64,000 nt of DNA from Duganella zoogloeoides (GCF_034479515.1 NZ_CP140152.1:4092001-4156000), one strand, 5' to 3'; positions 1 to 9,918 are shown, counted from the first letter of the stretch. A program made the numbers and translations. The notes: generated by a model from the letters alone, not told the origin.

Positions 1-311
1 GCTTTCGATAAGCCGCCACCCTCCTCGCTCGACCACAGGCTGCCGACGGCGCCATCCATGAAGCACACGCCGGTGGCACTCAGCGCACGCGGATACGGCC
101 CCTCGCCCACCAGCACATAGCGCACCTGGTCCAGCGGCAAGGCGAAGGCGGCAAACAAACGGCCTTCGGTGGGTAAATACTGGTCAACCGCCAGCTGCGG
201 CAGGTAATCGGGCGTGGCCTTCATCACCGCCTGCAGACCCTCGATTAACAACGGGCGCCAGGAAGCGTCGGCGCCAGCGAGCGCGGCAAGGATAGGATCG
301 GGGATGGTCAT
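1..311 (-). CDS. Uracil-DNA glycosylase-like protein (3' part missing)
   Basis: The reading frame starts at the ATG at 309-311 and runs off the left edge, so only about the first 103 residues are seen. The region LPTEGRLFAAFALPLDQVRY, followed by VLVGEGPYPR and a later GVCFMD, resembles the N-terminal half of uracil-DNA glycosylases. There the active-site loop reads GQDPYH and the next block reads G-A-F-S. The family removes uracil from DNA in base excision repair. Here GQDPYH is replaced by GEGPYP, so the catalytic Asp is not obvious, and this may be a diverged superfamily member rather than classical Ung. The C-terminal His motif lies outside the window. Confidence 0.6.
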   Translation of the reverse strand, partial: MTIPDPILAALAGADASWRPLLIEGLQAVMKATPDYLPQLAVDQYLPTEGRLFAAFALPLDQVRYVLVGEGPYPRALSATGVCFMDGAVGSLWSSEEGGGLSK

Positions 312-383
312 GGCTGCAAGGCAATCGGACAAAGGCGAGATTGTAACGTGACTGCTTGCAGCTTTCTATTTATAAATGGTTGA

Positions 384-1718
384 TTATTGTTCCAGCCAGC
401 CGCCTTCGAAGCCGGCCCGCTGCAGGCCGGCGCGGATGTACTCATTGCCACGCATCAGGCGCCAGATAAAATCGTGCAGGTAGTTGTCGGCCATGATGAT
501 GGCCGGCCCCTTGTCGATGCCGAAGTGGTACGGCGACACCCAGCGCACGCAGCCGCCCCGTGCGTGGTGGAACACGGTGGAAAACGAGGGTTTGAAGCCG
601 CACTGGCGCTGTTCGTGCAAGTCCAGGGTCTGGTAGTGGCGGATGGTCGGCAGCACGATCTCGGGCGCGAACGGCAATGACGCTGCCACTGCCCACGGCG
701 CCAGCGTGCCGTCGTCCGGGCCGTACGGTACGCCGCGGGCGATGTAATCGTAAAATTTTCGCTGCACGCCGCCGATCTTGCGGGTGCCCGGGCCCGGACC
801 GTCGCAGGCCGAGATGCCCCAGTGCAGCGCGTCGTACTCGGGAAAGCCGAGCGGGTTTTCAATCGCATAGCGCTGCTGGACCAGCGTGGCGCGGCGGCTG
901 TTCTCAAAGTAGTCGAGGTCGTGGGCACGCATGGGATGATCGCGGATGCCGCGCATATCGAGCCACACGTGCGACATCTGGTGGATGAACAGCGGCCCCG
1001 CGTACAGGTATTCGATGTCGTACACGGTTTTCCATTCATAGCTGGCAGCCCAGGCGTCGTAGCTGTCGCGTTCGATCGGGTACGTGGGCGAGCCCAGCGC
1101 CAGCACGTACAGGATCAGCGCCTCGTCGTAACCTTCCCAGTGCCAGCGCAGGAAACCTTTGCCCGGCTTCCAGCCGTGGCACAGCAGGCGCTTGCGGCGG
1201 CGCATCCATTGCCAGTCCACGCGACGGTACAGCAAGTCGCCCAGGTCGCGGATTTCGCGTTCATCGTCATCGGCGCCGGTGAAGTATTCAACCACAGCCA
1301 GCACGCCGGCGATCAGCAGCGCGGTGTCGATACTGGACAGTTCGCTGTCGCGCGCCCGTGCGCCGGTGTCCATGTCGAGAAAGTGATAATAAAAACCCTT
1401 GTAGCCGCTGGCGGTCGGCGATTCGCTCTGCTCGCAGTTGGCGAAAAATCGCAATGTGGTCAAGGTGCGGGCGATGGCATCGGAACGCGGCATGAAGCCG
1501 CGCTCGACGGCAATCGGGTAGCAGGTCAACGCCATGCCAACCGCCGCGATGCTGGCGGGCCAGCCGGCGCCGGCCGTCTTGTCACGCACCAGGCCGTTGG
1601 CCGGATTGGCTTCGGTGACAAAGTAGTCGAACGATTCTCTCTGCAATTGGCCCAGCAGCGCCACCGTCGCGTCATCGACTGCGAGCGGCGGGCGCTCGAT
1701 ACGCGGCATAGTCGTCAT
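384..1718 (-). CDS. Glucoamylase-like (PF10091, GH144-type) glycoside hydrolase
   Basis: The 444-residue protein has no signal peptide. It carries the glycoamylase-like (alpha/alpha)6-barrel signature: a block ending YAGPLFIHQMSHVWLDMRGI around residues 245-265, preceded by ALGSPTYPI and followed by a C-terminal FIWRLM segment. Characterised members of this fold (GH144) are endo-beta-1,2-glucanases, so hydrolysis of a beta-glucan or oligosaccharide is the reasonable inference. The substrate cannot be read from the sequence. Members are often exported, so the missing signal suggests cytoplasmic or non-classical export. The ATG at 1716-1718 (MTTMPRIE) is used, and MPRIE three codons later is an alternative. 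No partner genes sit beside it. Confidence 0.82.
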   Translation of the reverse strand: MTTMPRIERPPLAVDDATVALLGQLQRESFDYFVTEANPANGLVRDKTAGAGWPASIAAVGMALTCYPIAVERGFMPRSDAIARTLTTLRFFANCEQSESPTASGYKGFYYHFLDMDTGARARDSELSSIDTALLIAGVLAVVEYFTGADDDEREIRDLGDLLYRRVDWQWMRRRKRLLCHGWKPGKGFLRWHWEGYDEALILYVLALGSPTYPIERDSYDAWAASYEWKTVYDIEYLYAGPLFIHQMSHVWLDMRGIRDHPMRAHDLDYFENSRRATLVQQRYAIENPLGFPEYDALHWGISACDGPGPGTRKIGGVQRKFYDYIARGVPYGPDDGTLAPWAVAASLPFAPEIVLPTIRHYQTLDLHEQRQCGFKPSFSTVFHHARGGCVRWVSPYHFGIDKGPAIIMADNYLHDFIWRLMRGNEYIRAGLQRAGFEGGWLEQ

Positions 1719-1812
1719 GTCAGGCCCGGGCAGTTGTTGTAAAACTGCATCGTGTCACACCTGTGGCCGGTGGTATGTGCCTGAACTAACGGACCAGCTT
1801 GCCCGAATGACG

Positions 1813-2457
1813 CTATTCGGCATCCGGCTGCGCTGCCGGGTGCGCGCGCTGGAACGCGGGCAACGCCGCGCAGTGATCGTGGATGCGCGTGATGGTGGGA
1901 TACGGCGCCAGATCGACACCGAAACGCTGGGCGGAAAACACCTGCGGCGCCAGGCAGCAATCGGCCAGGCCGGGCTGGTCGCCGTGGCAAAAGGTGCCGG
2001 TGCGCGGGTCGCCGGCCAGCATGGCTTCGAGCGCCGCCATGCCGGTGCGCAGCCAGTGCTGCTGCCACGCCAGCTTGGTCTCGTCGGTTTGTTCCAGCTG
2101 GCCGGTCAGGTATTTCAGCACGCGCAGATTGCCCAGCGGATGGGTATCGGCCGCGATGGTCAGCGCCAGCGCACGCACGCGGGCCCGGCCAGCGGGGTCT
2201 GGCGGCAGCAAGGGGACTTGCGGCCGGGTCTCGTCGAGGTACTCAAGAATGGCCAGCGACTGGGTCAGGATCGCGCCGTCATCGTCGAGCGCGGGCACCA
2301 GCCCGGCCGGGTTGATGGCGCGGTACGCCGCCTGCAACTGCTCGCCGCCACCGCGCAGCAGGTGCACGGGCAGGGCTTCGTAGTCCAGTCCCTTCAGTTC
2401 GAGCGCGATGCGCACCCGGTAGGCAGCCGAGCTGCGGAAATAGGTGTAGAGCTTCAT
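1813..2457 (-). CDS. maiA: Maleylacetoacetate (or maleylpyruvate) isomerase, zeta-class GST
   Basis: This is a 214-residue glutathione S-transferase fold protein. Its N-terminal SSAAYRVRIAL motif (residues 8-18) is the glutathione-binding, active-site Ser signature of zeta-class isomerases. It converts maleyl- to fumaryl-acetoacetate (or pyruvate) with glutathione in tyrosine/homogentisate or gentisate breakdown. The upstream gene encodes the next enzyme, a fumarylacetoacetate hydrolase. Their stop and start share one base (TGATG), so translation is coupled. The start at 2455-2457 follows from this overlap and the MKLYTYF opening typical of the family. Which of the two pathways applies is not decided by sequence alone. 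Confidence 0.92.
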   Translation of the reverse strand: MKLYTYFRSSAAYRVRIALELKGLDYEALPVHLLRGGGEQLQAAYRAINPAGLVPALDDDGAILTQSLAILEYLDETRPQVPLLPPDPAGRARVRALALTIAADTHPLGNLRVLKYLTGQLEQTDETKLAWQQHWLRTGMAALEAMLAGDPRTGTFCHGDQPGLADCCLAPQVFSAQRFGVDLAPYPTITRIHDHCAALPAFQRAHPAAQPDAE

Positions 2458-3479
2458 CAGCTTTTTTCGCCGTAGTGAACGACGGCCTGGTCGATGGCGC
2501 CAAAGATGCTGGCGCCGTTGGCGTCCATCATCTCGATGCGCACGCGGTCGCCGAACTGCAGGTATGCGGTTTGCGGCTTGCCCGTTTCGATGGTTTCGTA
2601 CATGCGCACTTCGGCCAGGCAGCAATAGCCGACACCGCCGTTGGCGATGCTCGAGCCGTGCAGGTTGCCCTGCTTGTTGGACACGGTGCCCGAACCGATG
2701 ATGGTGCCGGCCGCCAGCTCGCGCGTGGCAGCCGCGTGCGCCACCAGCTGGGCGAAATTGAAGGTCATGTCCTCGCCGGCGTTGGGCTTGCCGAACGGCT
2801 GGCCGTTCAGGTCCACCAGCAGCGGCAGGTGCAGCTTGCTGTCCTGCCAGTGCTGGCCCAGTTCGTCGGGCGTGACCGCCACCGGCGAAAACGCGCTGGC
2901 CGCCTTCGACTGGAAGAAGCCGAAGCCCTTGGCCAGTTCGTTGGGAATCAGGTTGCGCAGCGAGACGTCGTTGACCAGCATTACCAGGCGGATTGCGGCG
3001 GCGGCATCCTCGACAGCCACGCCCATCGGCACGTCGGCGGTGATCACCGCCACTTCCGCTTCCAGGTCGATGCCCCAGTCGGTGCTGAGCGCATAGATCG
3101 GGTCGCTGGGCCCGATAAAGCTGTCGGAGCCGCCCTGGTACATCAGCGGATCGGTGTAGAACGACGCCGGCACCTCGGCATTGCGCGCCTTCCGCACCAG
3201 TTCCACGTGGTTGATATAGGCAGAGCCGTCGGCCCACTGGTAGGCGCGCGGCAGCGGCGAGTGACAGGCGTGCTGGTCGAATGGCCGCGCATCGACTGCC
3301 TCGCCGGTATTGAGGATGTCGTACACCGCATGCAGGCGCGGCGACACCAGATCCCAGTTGTCGAGCGCGTGTTGCAGGGTCGCGGAAATCTTGGGCACCG
3401 CTTGATAGTGTGACAGGTCGCGGCTGACGACAACCAGGCGGCCATCGCGGCTGCCGTCCTTGAGGGTGGCGAGCTTCAT
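2457..3479 (-). CDS. Fumarylacetoacetate hydrolase family protein
   Basis: This is a 340-residue two-domain FAH-family enzyme. The short N-terminal domain (about residues 1-85) is followed by the catalytic beta-roll with the metal-binding acidic cluster around DLEAEVAVI and the later GTIIGSGTVSNK block. The family hydrolyses fumarylacetoacetate or fumarylpyruvate to fumarate plus acetoacetate or pyruvate. At about 340 residues it is shorter than the roughly 430-residue classical FahA and belongs to the bacterial group paired with MaiA. The start at 3477-3479 has a GGGAG ribosome site about 8 nt upstream. A longer in-frame extension exists but is low-complexity and has no such site. It overlaps maiA by one base. 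Confidence 0.9.
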   Translation of the reverse strand: MKLATLKDGSRDGRLVVVSRDLSHYQAVPKISATLQHALDNWDLVSPRLHAVYDILNTGEAVDARPFDQHACHSPLPRAYQWADGSAYINHVELVRKARNAEVPASFYTDPLMYQGGSDSFIGPSDPIYALSTDWGIDLEAEVAVITADVPMGVAVEDAAAAIRLVMLVNDVSLRNLIPNELAKGFGFFQSKAASAFSPVAVTPDELGQHWQDSKLHLPLLVDLNGQPFGKPNAGEDMTFNFAQLVAHAAATRELAAGTIIGSGTVSNKQGNLHGSSIANGGVGYCCLAEVRMYETIETGKPQTAYLQFGDRVRIEMMDANGASIFGAIDQAVVHYGEKS

Positions 3480-3550
3480 GCGCGGGCTCCCGGTTGGGCT
3501 GTTTTTTTTGCCGACGCGGCTGCGGCGGTGGCGATGGTGCTTTGGTGCAT
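3476..3550 (-). CDS. Candidate 24-residue leader peptide upstream of the FAH gene
   Basis: A short frame beginning MHQSTIATAAAASAKKTAQP starts 7 nt after a GGAGA ribosome site. It ends in a TGA that overlaps the FAH start codon in the classic ATGA arrangement. The peptide is Ala-rich with no membrane segment. The good ribosome site and exact overlap suggest translation with coupling to the catabolic enzyme. It could also be chance in a GC-rich leader. Confidence 0.3.
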   Translation of the reverse strand: MHQSTIATAAAASAKKTAQPGARA

Positions 3551-3650
3551 GAGAGGTCTCCGTAATGTGCGCAATGTCTTCCCTGGGATTAGACGCCAAT
3601 ACCAGATATCATGCAAACGAGATTTTTATCCTGATTTATCACATTTCTTT

Positions 3651-4565
3651 ATGAATCCAAGTTTGCGCCACATGCGCGCCCTGGTGGCGCTGACCAAGAC
3701 CGGCAGTTTTACGCTGGCCGCCGAGCATCTGCACCTGACGCAATCTGCACTGAGCGGGCAGATCAAGGAACTGGAACAGATCCTGGGCTTGCGCGTGGTG
3801 GAGCGCACCACGCGCAAGGCGCAATTATCGGAGCTGGGACGCGAACTGACGCCGCTGTTCGAGAAAATGCTGCAAGACCTCGACCGCGCCATGGCCGACA
3901 TTGCCAGTCGCAAGGCGCTCAAGCAGGGCGTGGTGCGGGTGGCGGCGCCGCAGATGTTGTCGTGCACCCTGCTGCCCGAGGCGATTGCCGCCTACCGCGA
4001 CCTGCATCCCGACGTGCAGGTGCGGCTGGCCGACAGCCCGGTGGAGCAAGTGTCGGCGCGCGTGTTCAGCGGCGAGGTGGACTTCGGCATCGGCCCCGAC
4101 CGCGACACCACGGCCGACATTGCAGCCGAACCGCTGTTCGAGATGCCGTTCGTGGTGGTATTTCCCGAAGGCCACCCCTTGCAACAGGCGCAGCACGTGA
4201 CATGGGCCGACGTTGACCGCTACCCTTTCATTGCATTGCAAGGCCAGTTCACCGAACGGCTGTTGCGCGATATGCACACTTCATTCCGGGATTTATCGCT
4301 GCGGCCAGCCAACGAAGTGACCTTCATGACCACTGCGCTGGCCATGGTCCACGCCAACCTCGGCATCACGGTCTGCCTGCCGTATGCCGAGAAAATGATA
4401 GCGCTGTACGGCCTGCACATGCGTCAACTACAGGCGCCAGCACTGACCCGGCGCTTTTTCGTGTACACCCGCAACGCCCGCGCCCTGTCGCCGGCGGCCG
4501 ACAGTTTTGCTGCGTTTCTAAAGCAATTCGTCGCCACCCATCCATGGCAAGTATCATTGCTGTAA
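3651..4565 (+). CDS. LysR-family transcriptional regulator
   Basis: This is a 304-residue LysR protein. The winged helix-turn-helix occupies residues 5-65 (MRALVALTKTGSFTLAAEHL, then QSALSGQIKELE), followed by the two-lobed periplasmic-binding-like effector domain from about residue 90. It is transcribed divergently from the FAH/maiA pair across 171 bp. This is the usual layout of a LysR activator controlling its neighbour with a pathway intermediate as coinducer. A longer frame opens at 3528, but the ATG at 3651 matches the family's N-terminus. The effector is unknown; an aromatic ring-cleavage intermediate is inferred from context only. Confidence 0.9.
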   Translation: MNPSLRHMRALVALTKTGSFTLAAEHLHLTQSALSGQIKELEQILGLRVVERTTRKAQLSELGRELTPLFEKMLQDLDRAMADIASRKALKQGVVRVAAPQMLSCTLLPEAIAAYRDLHPDVQVRLADSPVEQVSARVFSGEVDFGIGPDRDTTADIAAEPLFEMPFVVVFPEGHPLQQAQHVTWADVDRYPFIALQGQFTERLLRDMHTSFRDLSLRPANEVTFMTTALAMVHANLGITVCLPYAEKMIALYGLHMRQLQAPALTRRFFVYTRNARALSPAADSFAAFLKQFVATHPWQVSLL

Positions 4566-4622
4566 AGAATATTTACATTTAATCCAATGACACACTGACA
4601 AGCGCCTGTTTATCCTGAGCCG

Positions 4623-5168
4623 ATGAACATCCTGCATATCGATTCCTGCGTGCGCGGCGACCAGTCGCGCTCACGCCAACATACGGCCGCTACCGTGGCC
4701 AAGCTGACCGCCGCCCACCCGGGCGCCCACACCATCTACCGCGACCTGGCGGCCGCACCGCTGTCGCACGTGAGCGGCCCGCTGCTGCAAGCGATGAGTC
4801 GGCAATGGAACGCCGCCATCCCCATGCATCCCGACCTGCGTGCCGAAGTGTTGCTCAGCGCCGCGCTGCTGCAAGAATTCATCGATGCCGACATCGTGGT
4901 GGTCGGTGCACCCATGCACAATTATTTCGCGCCCTCGTCGCTGAAGGTGTGGCTGGACCGTTTGCTGCCTTTGCATGATCCGGGTGAAAACGATTGCATG
5001 GCCGAAATACAGGTGGTGCTGGTGACGTCCGGCGCGGACGACCCGGCCAGCGCCACGCTGATGCGGCACTACGAACAGCAGTTGCAGGCCGCCTTCGCGT
5101 CGATCGGTGTGCGACAATTGCAGATCGCGCGCAGCAGCGATTTTGCCGCGCAGGCAGACCGTGCCTGA
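4623..5168 (+). CDS. NAD(P)H-dependent flavin oxidoreductase, azoreductase-like
   Basis: This is a 181-residue flavodoxin-fold protein. MNILHIDSCVRGDQSRSR at the N-terminus matches the FMN phosphate-binding loop of FMN-dependent NADH-azoreductases. PMHNYFAPSSLKVWLDRLLP (about residues 97-116) matches the flavin-contacting PM-N-F-P-LK-W-D block. The family performs two-electron reduction of quinones and azo compounds in the cytoplasm as a dimer. At 181 residues it is about 20 shorter than typical AzoR, mainly at the C-terminus, and a loop before residue 130 is shortened. It starts 57 bp after the LysR gene on the same strand and may be cotranscribed or independent. Confidence 0.82.
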   Translation: MNILHIDSCVRGDQSRSRQHTAATVAKLTAAHPGAHTIYRDLAAAPLSHVSGPLLQAMSRQWNAAIPMHPDLRAEVLLSAALLQEFIDADIVVVGAPMHNYFAPSSLKVWLDRLLPLHDPGENDCMAEIQVVLVTSGADDPASATLMRHYEQQLQAAFASIGVRQLQIARSSDFAAQADRA

Positions 5169-5217
5169 CCTGCTGGCAGTGCCACAGGCGGACACACCAC
5201 AGCACAGCAAGACCGAC

Positions 5218-5907
5218 ATGACAGCAGACACCATCGCCATCAACCAGAAAATGGACCAGTTCGACGGCCACCACAGCGTATGGCTGTTCGGCTACGGCTC
5301 GCTGATCTACAAGGCCGACTTCCCCTACCTGCAACGGCGCCCTGCAAGCATCGCCAACTGGACCCGGCGCTTCTGGCAAGGCTCGCACGACCACCGCGGC
5401 ACGCCCGACGCGCCGGGCCGCGTAGTGACCCTGATCGAAGCGCCGGGCGCCATCTGCCACGGCATGGCCTACCTGATCACGCCCGAGATATTCGCCCATC
5501 TCGACCATCGCGAAAAGGACGGCTATTTACGGTTGGCTACGCCGATCAGTTTCGAGGATCACCAAGCTGGTGTTGGCGTCGGCGACATGCGCGTGGGCGA
5601 CGCGCGCGCGGGCGACAATGTCGTCGGCGCCGCTGGCAACGTATCGGCCGACAAAGCTGCCGTTGGAGCCGGCAGCGTCCTGGGACTCGTCTACATCGCC
5701 ACGCCAGACAATCTCGCCTTCATCGGTGAAGCGTCCGAGCGCGATATCGCCGAGCACATCGCCCGCTCGGCCGGCCCCAGCGGCCCGAACAGCGACTACC
5801 TGAACCACCTGGCCCATGCGCTGCGCGAACTGGGCCGCGACGATCCGCACGTGTTCGAAATCGAGCGGCACCTGGTGGAACTGGCCAGCCGGATGGCGCG
5901 GACCTGA
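5218..5907 (+). CDS. ChaC-family gamma-glutamylcyclotransferase
   Basis: This is a 229-residue protein with the cyclotransferase FGYGSLI substrate loop (about residues 23-30) and the HREKDGY block (about 99-105) that carries the catalytic Glu of the ChaC family. ChaC enzymes cut glutathione to 5-oxoproline and Cys-Gly in the cytosol. Residues about 118-152 form an unusual Gly/Ala/Val/Asp-rich insert between two core segments, which looks like an added surface loop. The ATG at 5218 is chosen; MDQF at 5251 also fits the family. It lies 49 bp after the flavin reductase and is probably in the same transcription unit. Confidence 0.86.
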   Translation: MTADTIAINQKMDQFDGHHSVWLFGYGSLIYKADFPYLQRRPASIANWTRRFWQGSHDHRGTPDAPGRVVTLIEAPGAICHGMAYLITPEIFAHLDHREKDGYLRLATPISFEDHQAGVGVGDMRVGDARAGDNVVGAAGNVSADKAAVGAGSVLGLVYIATPDNLAFIGEASERDIAEHIARSAGPSGPNSDYLNHLAHALRELGRDDPHVFEIERHLVELASRMART

Positions 5908-5984
5908 GCGGCTAACGTCCGCAGCATCCCCGTAACCGGCCGGCACGCTTCGCAGTCCGCGCACCGTGGCCCCATCCGCGCGGC

Positions 5985-7139
5985 TCAGAACAAATCTAGC
6001 TGACCGCTAATGACCACCCTGGCCCGCGCCCCCAGCGGCGGCACCACCAGCGGTCGCACGAACTGCGAGGCGTCCATGGTGTGGAAGCGGCTGCCCTGCC
6101 CCGTCAGCCCCAGCCGCTCGGCAGCAATCTTGAAGCGCTGCCTGATCAGGTCGGCCCACACGCCCTCTCCCTTCATGCGCGTGGCGAAGTTGCTGTCGTA
6201 GTCCTTGCCGCCGCGCATGTCGCGCACGCGGTTCATCACGCGCTGGGCGCGGTCGGGAAAGTGCGCTTCCAGCCATTGATGGAACAGCGGCGCGACCTCC
6301 CACGGCAGGCGCAGCACCGTGTAGTGCGCCGAGACGGCGCCGGCGTCCTTGACCGCCGCCAGCAGGCGTTCGATCTCCGGCTCCGTCACGAACGGGATGA
6401 TGGGTGCGACGCTCACGGCCACGGGTATGCCGGCGTCGGTGAGCGTGCGGATGGTGCGCAGGCGCCGGGCCGGCGCGGCGGCGCGCGGCTCCAGCGTGCG
6501 GGCGATGGCCGGATCGAGCGTGGTGAGCGTGATCGCCACGCCGGCCAGGCGCTGCGCCGCCATGGGCGCCAGGATGTCGATGTCGCGTTCGATCAGCGCC
6601 GACTTGGTGATCAGCCCCACCGGGTGGTGGCACTCTTGCAGCACTTCGAGCACGCGGCGCGTGAGCTTGCGGTCGCGCTCGCACGGCTGGTAGGCGTCGG
6701 TGTTGACGCCCAGCGCGATCGATTCCGGCACGTAGCCGGACTTGGCCAGTTCGCGGCGCAGCATGTCGGGCGCGTTGACCTTGGCGAAGATCTTGCTCTC
6801 GAAGTCCATACCCGGCGACAGGCCAAGATAGCTGTGCGTGGGGCGGGCAAAGCAGTAAATGCAGCCATGTTCGCAACCACGATACGGATTGAGCGAAACA
6901 CCGAACGGCAAGTCCGGCGAGGCATTGCGGCTGAGGATGGACTTGCAGACCTCGTCGATGACCTGGGTTTTCCATGGTGTGGACTCCTCTTCTTCGCGTT
7001 GCCAGCCGTCGTCGTACGCCTCGCGCGCATGAACCTCGAACCTGCCCTGCAGATTGGAGACGGCGCCACGTCCCTTGTGCGCCTTGAGTGACGGCGGCGG
7101 CAACATTACATGCGATTGGTTATTTTCGTCGTGGGACAT
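5985..7139 (-). CDS. PA0069-family radical SAM protein
   Basis: This is a 384-residue radical SAM enzyme. The cluster-binding CEHGCIYC motif (C-x3-C-x2-C) is near residues 90-97 and precedes ARPTHSYLG. The TIM-barrel runs on with KSALIERD and SVAPIIPF strands, and the C-terminus ends in a short SGQLDLF tail. It belongs to the SplB-like 'DNA repair photolyase' group, but the substrate is unknown. The start at 7137-7139 (MSHDENNQ) is used because the longer frame would read through the regulatory palindrome at 7149-7174. That palindrome is a consensus LexA box, so DNA-damage induction is likely. Confidence 0.88.
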   Translation of the reverse strand: MSHDENNQSHVMLPPPSLKAHKGRGAVSNLQGRFEVHAREAYDDGWQREEEESTPWKTQVIDEVCKSILSRNASPDLPFGVSLNPYRGCEHGCIYCFARPTHSYLGLSPGMDFESKIFAKVNAPDMLRRELAKSGYVPESIALGVNTDAYQPCERDRKLTRRVLEVLQECHHPVGLITKSALIERDIDILAPMAAQRLAGVAITLTTLDPAIARTLEPRAAAPARRLRTIRTLTDAGIPVAVSVAPIIPFVTEPEIERLLAAVKDAGAVSAHYTVLRLPWEVAPLFHQWLEAHFPDRAQRVMNRVRDMRGGKDYDSNFATRMKGEGVWADLIRQRFKIAAERLGLTGQGSRFHTMDASQFVRPLVVPPLGARARVVISGQLDLF

Positions 7140-7148
7140 GGCTGACCT

Positions 7149-7174
7149 GAATACTGTATATATAAACAGTATTC
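7149..7174 (-). promoter_or_regulatory. LexA (SOS) operator
   Basis: The core CTGTATATATAAACAG at 7154-7169 is an exact CTGT-N8-ACAG LexA box. It sits inside a longer perfect inverted repeat with 9-bp arms (GAATACTGT / ACAGTATTC). It lies 10-35 nt before the start codon of the radical SAM gene, where bound repressor would block transcription. The AT-rich centre also supplies promoter-like sequence. Confidence 0.85.
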
Positions 7175-7354
7175 TAGGCGCTGACCCGGACCATATCAAG
7201 TTCTAAATCCATCTGTGCACCGCGCCCTGCTTTGGCGCCCCGGCACGAACTGGTATCATGCAGGGCTTCCGGGGGCCAGGCCCCCGCGCGCCTTGCGCGA
7301 CTCCAACCAATTACACGCCGGAACGCCGCCAAACGCGGTGCGCCGGCACATTCA

Positions 7355-8041
<687 letters not shown>

Positions 8042-8045
<4 letters not shown>

Positions 8046-9889
8046 GCGATCCACGTTACGCCATCGGCATCGACCTCGGCACCACCCACAGCGCCCTGTC
8101 CTATGTAAACCTGCAAGCGAGCGACGGCGAGAAAACCGACCACGGCGTGCTGGCCATTCCCCAGCTGACCGCGCCGGGCACGGTGGAAGACCTGCCGCTG
8201 CTGCCGTCGTTCTTGTACCTGCCGCACGCCGACGAACTGGCGCCCGGCGAGAACAAGCTGCCCTGGCAGCAGAGCGATGCCGAACTGACCGGTGTGGCCG
8301 GTGAAATGGCGCGCAGCCGTGGCGCCACCACGCCGATCCGCCTGGTTTCGAGCGCCAAGAGCTGGTTGAGCCATCCCGGCGTGGACCGCCGCTCGGCGCT
8401 GCTGCCGGCCGACGCGCCGGAAGAAGTCACGCGCGTCTCGCCTTTGGCCGCTTCCACGCGCTACCTGGCACACCTGCGCCAAGCGTGGGAACAGGCGCAC
8501 CCGGAAGCGCCGTTCAACGAACAGGCGATTACCGTCACCATTCCCGCGTCGTTCGACCCCGGTGCGCGCGAACTGACGGCCGAAGCGGCGCGCGCCGCCG
8601 GCTACGAAAACCTCACCCTGCTGGAAGAACCGCAAGCAGCCCTGTACAGCTGGATCCAGGGCAGCGAAGGTCGTTGGAGAAAAGAAGTCAAGCCGGGCGA
8701 CATCATCCTGGTAGTGGACGTGGGCGGCGGCACCAGCGACTTTTCGCTGATCGCCGTGCTGGAACGCGACGGCGTGCTCGAACCGCACCGCATCGCGGTC
8801 GGCGACCATATCCTGCTGGGCGGCGACAATATGGACCTGGCGTTGGCGCACCTGGTGGCCCGCAAGCTGGCGGCCAACGGCACCCAGCTCGACGCCTGGC
8901 AAATGCGCGCACTGACCTACGGCAGCCGCACCGCCAAGGAAAAGCTGCTGGCCGATGCCAGCATCGAGACCTGGCCGATCGTGGTGCCAAGCCGTGGTTC
9001 GAAACTGATCGGCGGCTCGATCCGCACCGAACTGACGCGCGCCGAAGTAACCACCTTCATCCTCGACGGCTTCTTCCCGGCCGTGGAAGCATCAAGCCGC
9101 CCGGCCGTGCGCCAGCGCGCGGGCCTGACGCAACTGGGCCTGCCGTATGCGCAGGATGCCGGCGTCACCCGCCACCTGGCCGCGTTCCTGGCGCGCCAGG
9201 TGGGCGCCACCAGCGAACTGGAAGGCTATGCCGGCGCGCACAACGCCGACGCCACCTTCCTGCACCCGACCGCAGTGCTGTTCAACGGCGGCGTGTTCAA
9301 GTCCGAGCTGCTGGCCCAGCGCATCATGGCCACTCTCAACGACTGGCTGTACCTGGAAGGCGCGGAACCTGCACGCATGCTGGGCGGCGCCGACCTCGAT
9401 CTGGCAGTGGCGCGCGGCGCGGCCTATTACAGCTACGTGCGGCGCGGTACCGGTGTGCGCATCCGCGGCGGCACCGCGCGCTCGTACTACGTGGCGATCG
9501 AATCGTCGATGCCGGCCATTCCCGGCATGGAGCCGCCGATCCAGGCGCTGTGCGTGGCGCCGTTCGGCATGGAAGAAGGCAGCGAGATCGAACTGCCGAA
9601 CCAGGAGTTCGGCCTGGTGGTCGGCGAGCCGGTGCAGTTCCGCTTCTTCGGCTCCTCGGTGCGCCGGCAAGACCAGATCGGCGACCTGCTCGACTTCTGG
9701 GGCCCGGACGAACTGCTCGAGATGAACGAGATCCAGGCCAACCTGTCGCCGGAAGGCCGCCAGTCCGGCGACGTGGTGCAGGTGCGCCTGCACGCGATGG
9801 CCACCGAATCGGGCACGCTCGAACTGCTGGCCGTGGCCAGCGACGGCCAGCGCTGGAAGGTGGAGTTCGACGTGCGCAGCGGCGCCTGA
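8042..9889 (+). CDS. Hsp70-family protein (short DnaK-like ATPase)
   Basis: This is a 615-residue Hsp70-fold ATPase. The phosphate-1 motif GIDLGTTHSALSY is at residues 9-21. The phosphate-2 motif VDVGGGTSDFSLI is near 225, and GGDNMDLALAHLV follows. It lacks the canonical DnaK substrate-binding lid: the C-terminal approximately 130 residues are a beta-rich domain without the helical EEVD-type tail. GTG at 8042 is the start, overlapping the preceding stop (GTGA). The next gene is a second, longer Hsp70 paralogue, so the two ATPases probably act together with the DUF2760 protein. Clients are unknown. Confidence 0.92.
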
Positions 9890-9918
9890 CCTTAACGTTA
9901 CTTTCGCGAAGAACCAGC

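Noticed and set aside
8485..9918. A 5' extension of the second Hsp70 frame, giving 1440 codons
   Set aside because: It overlaps the first Hsp70 gene in another frame, and its translation there is Arg-rich antisense-like sequence. The family N-terminus begins at 9919.
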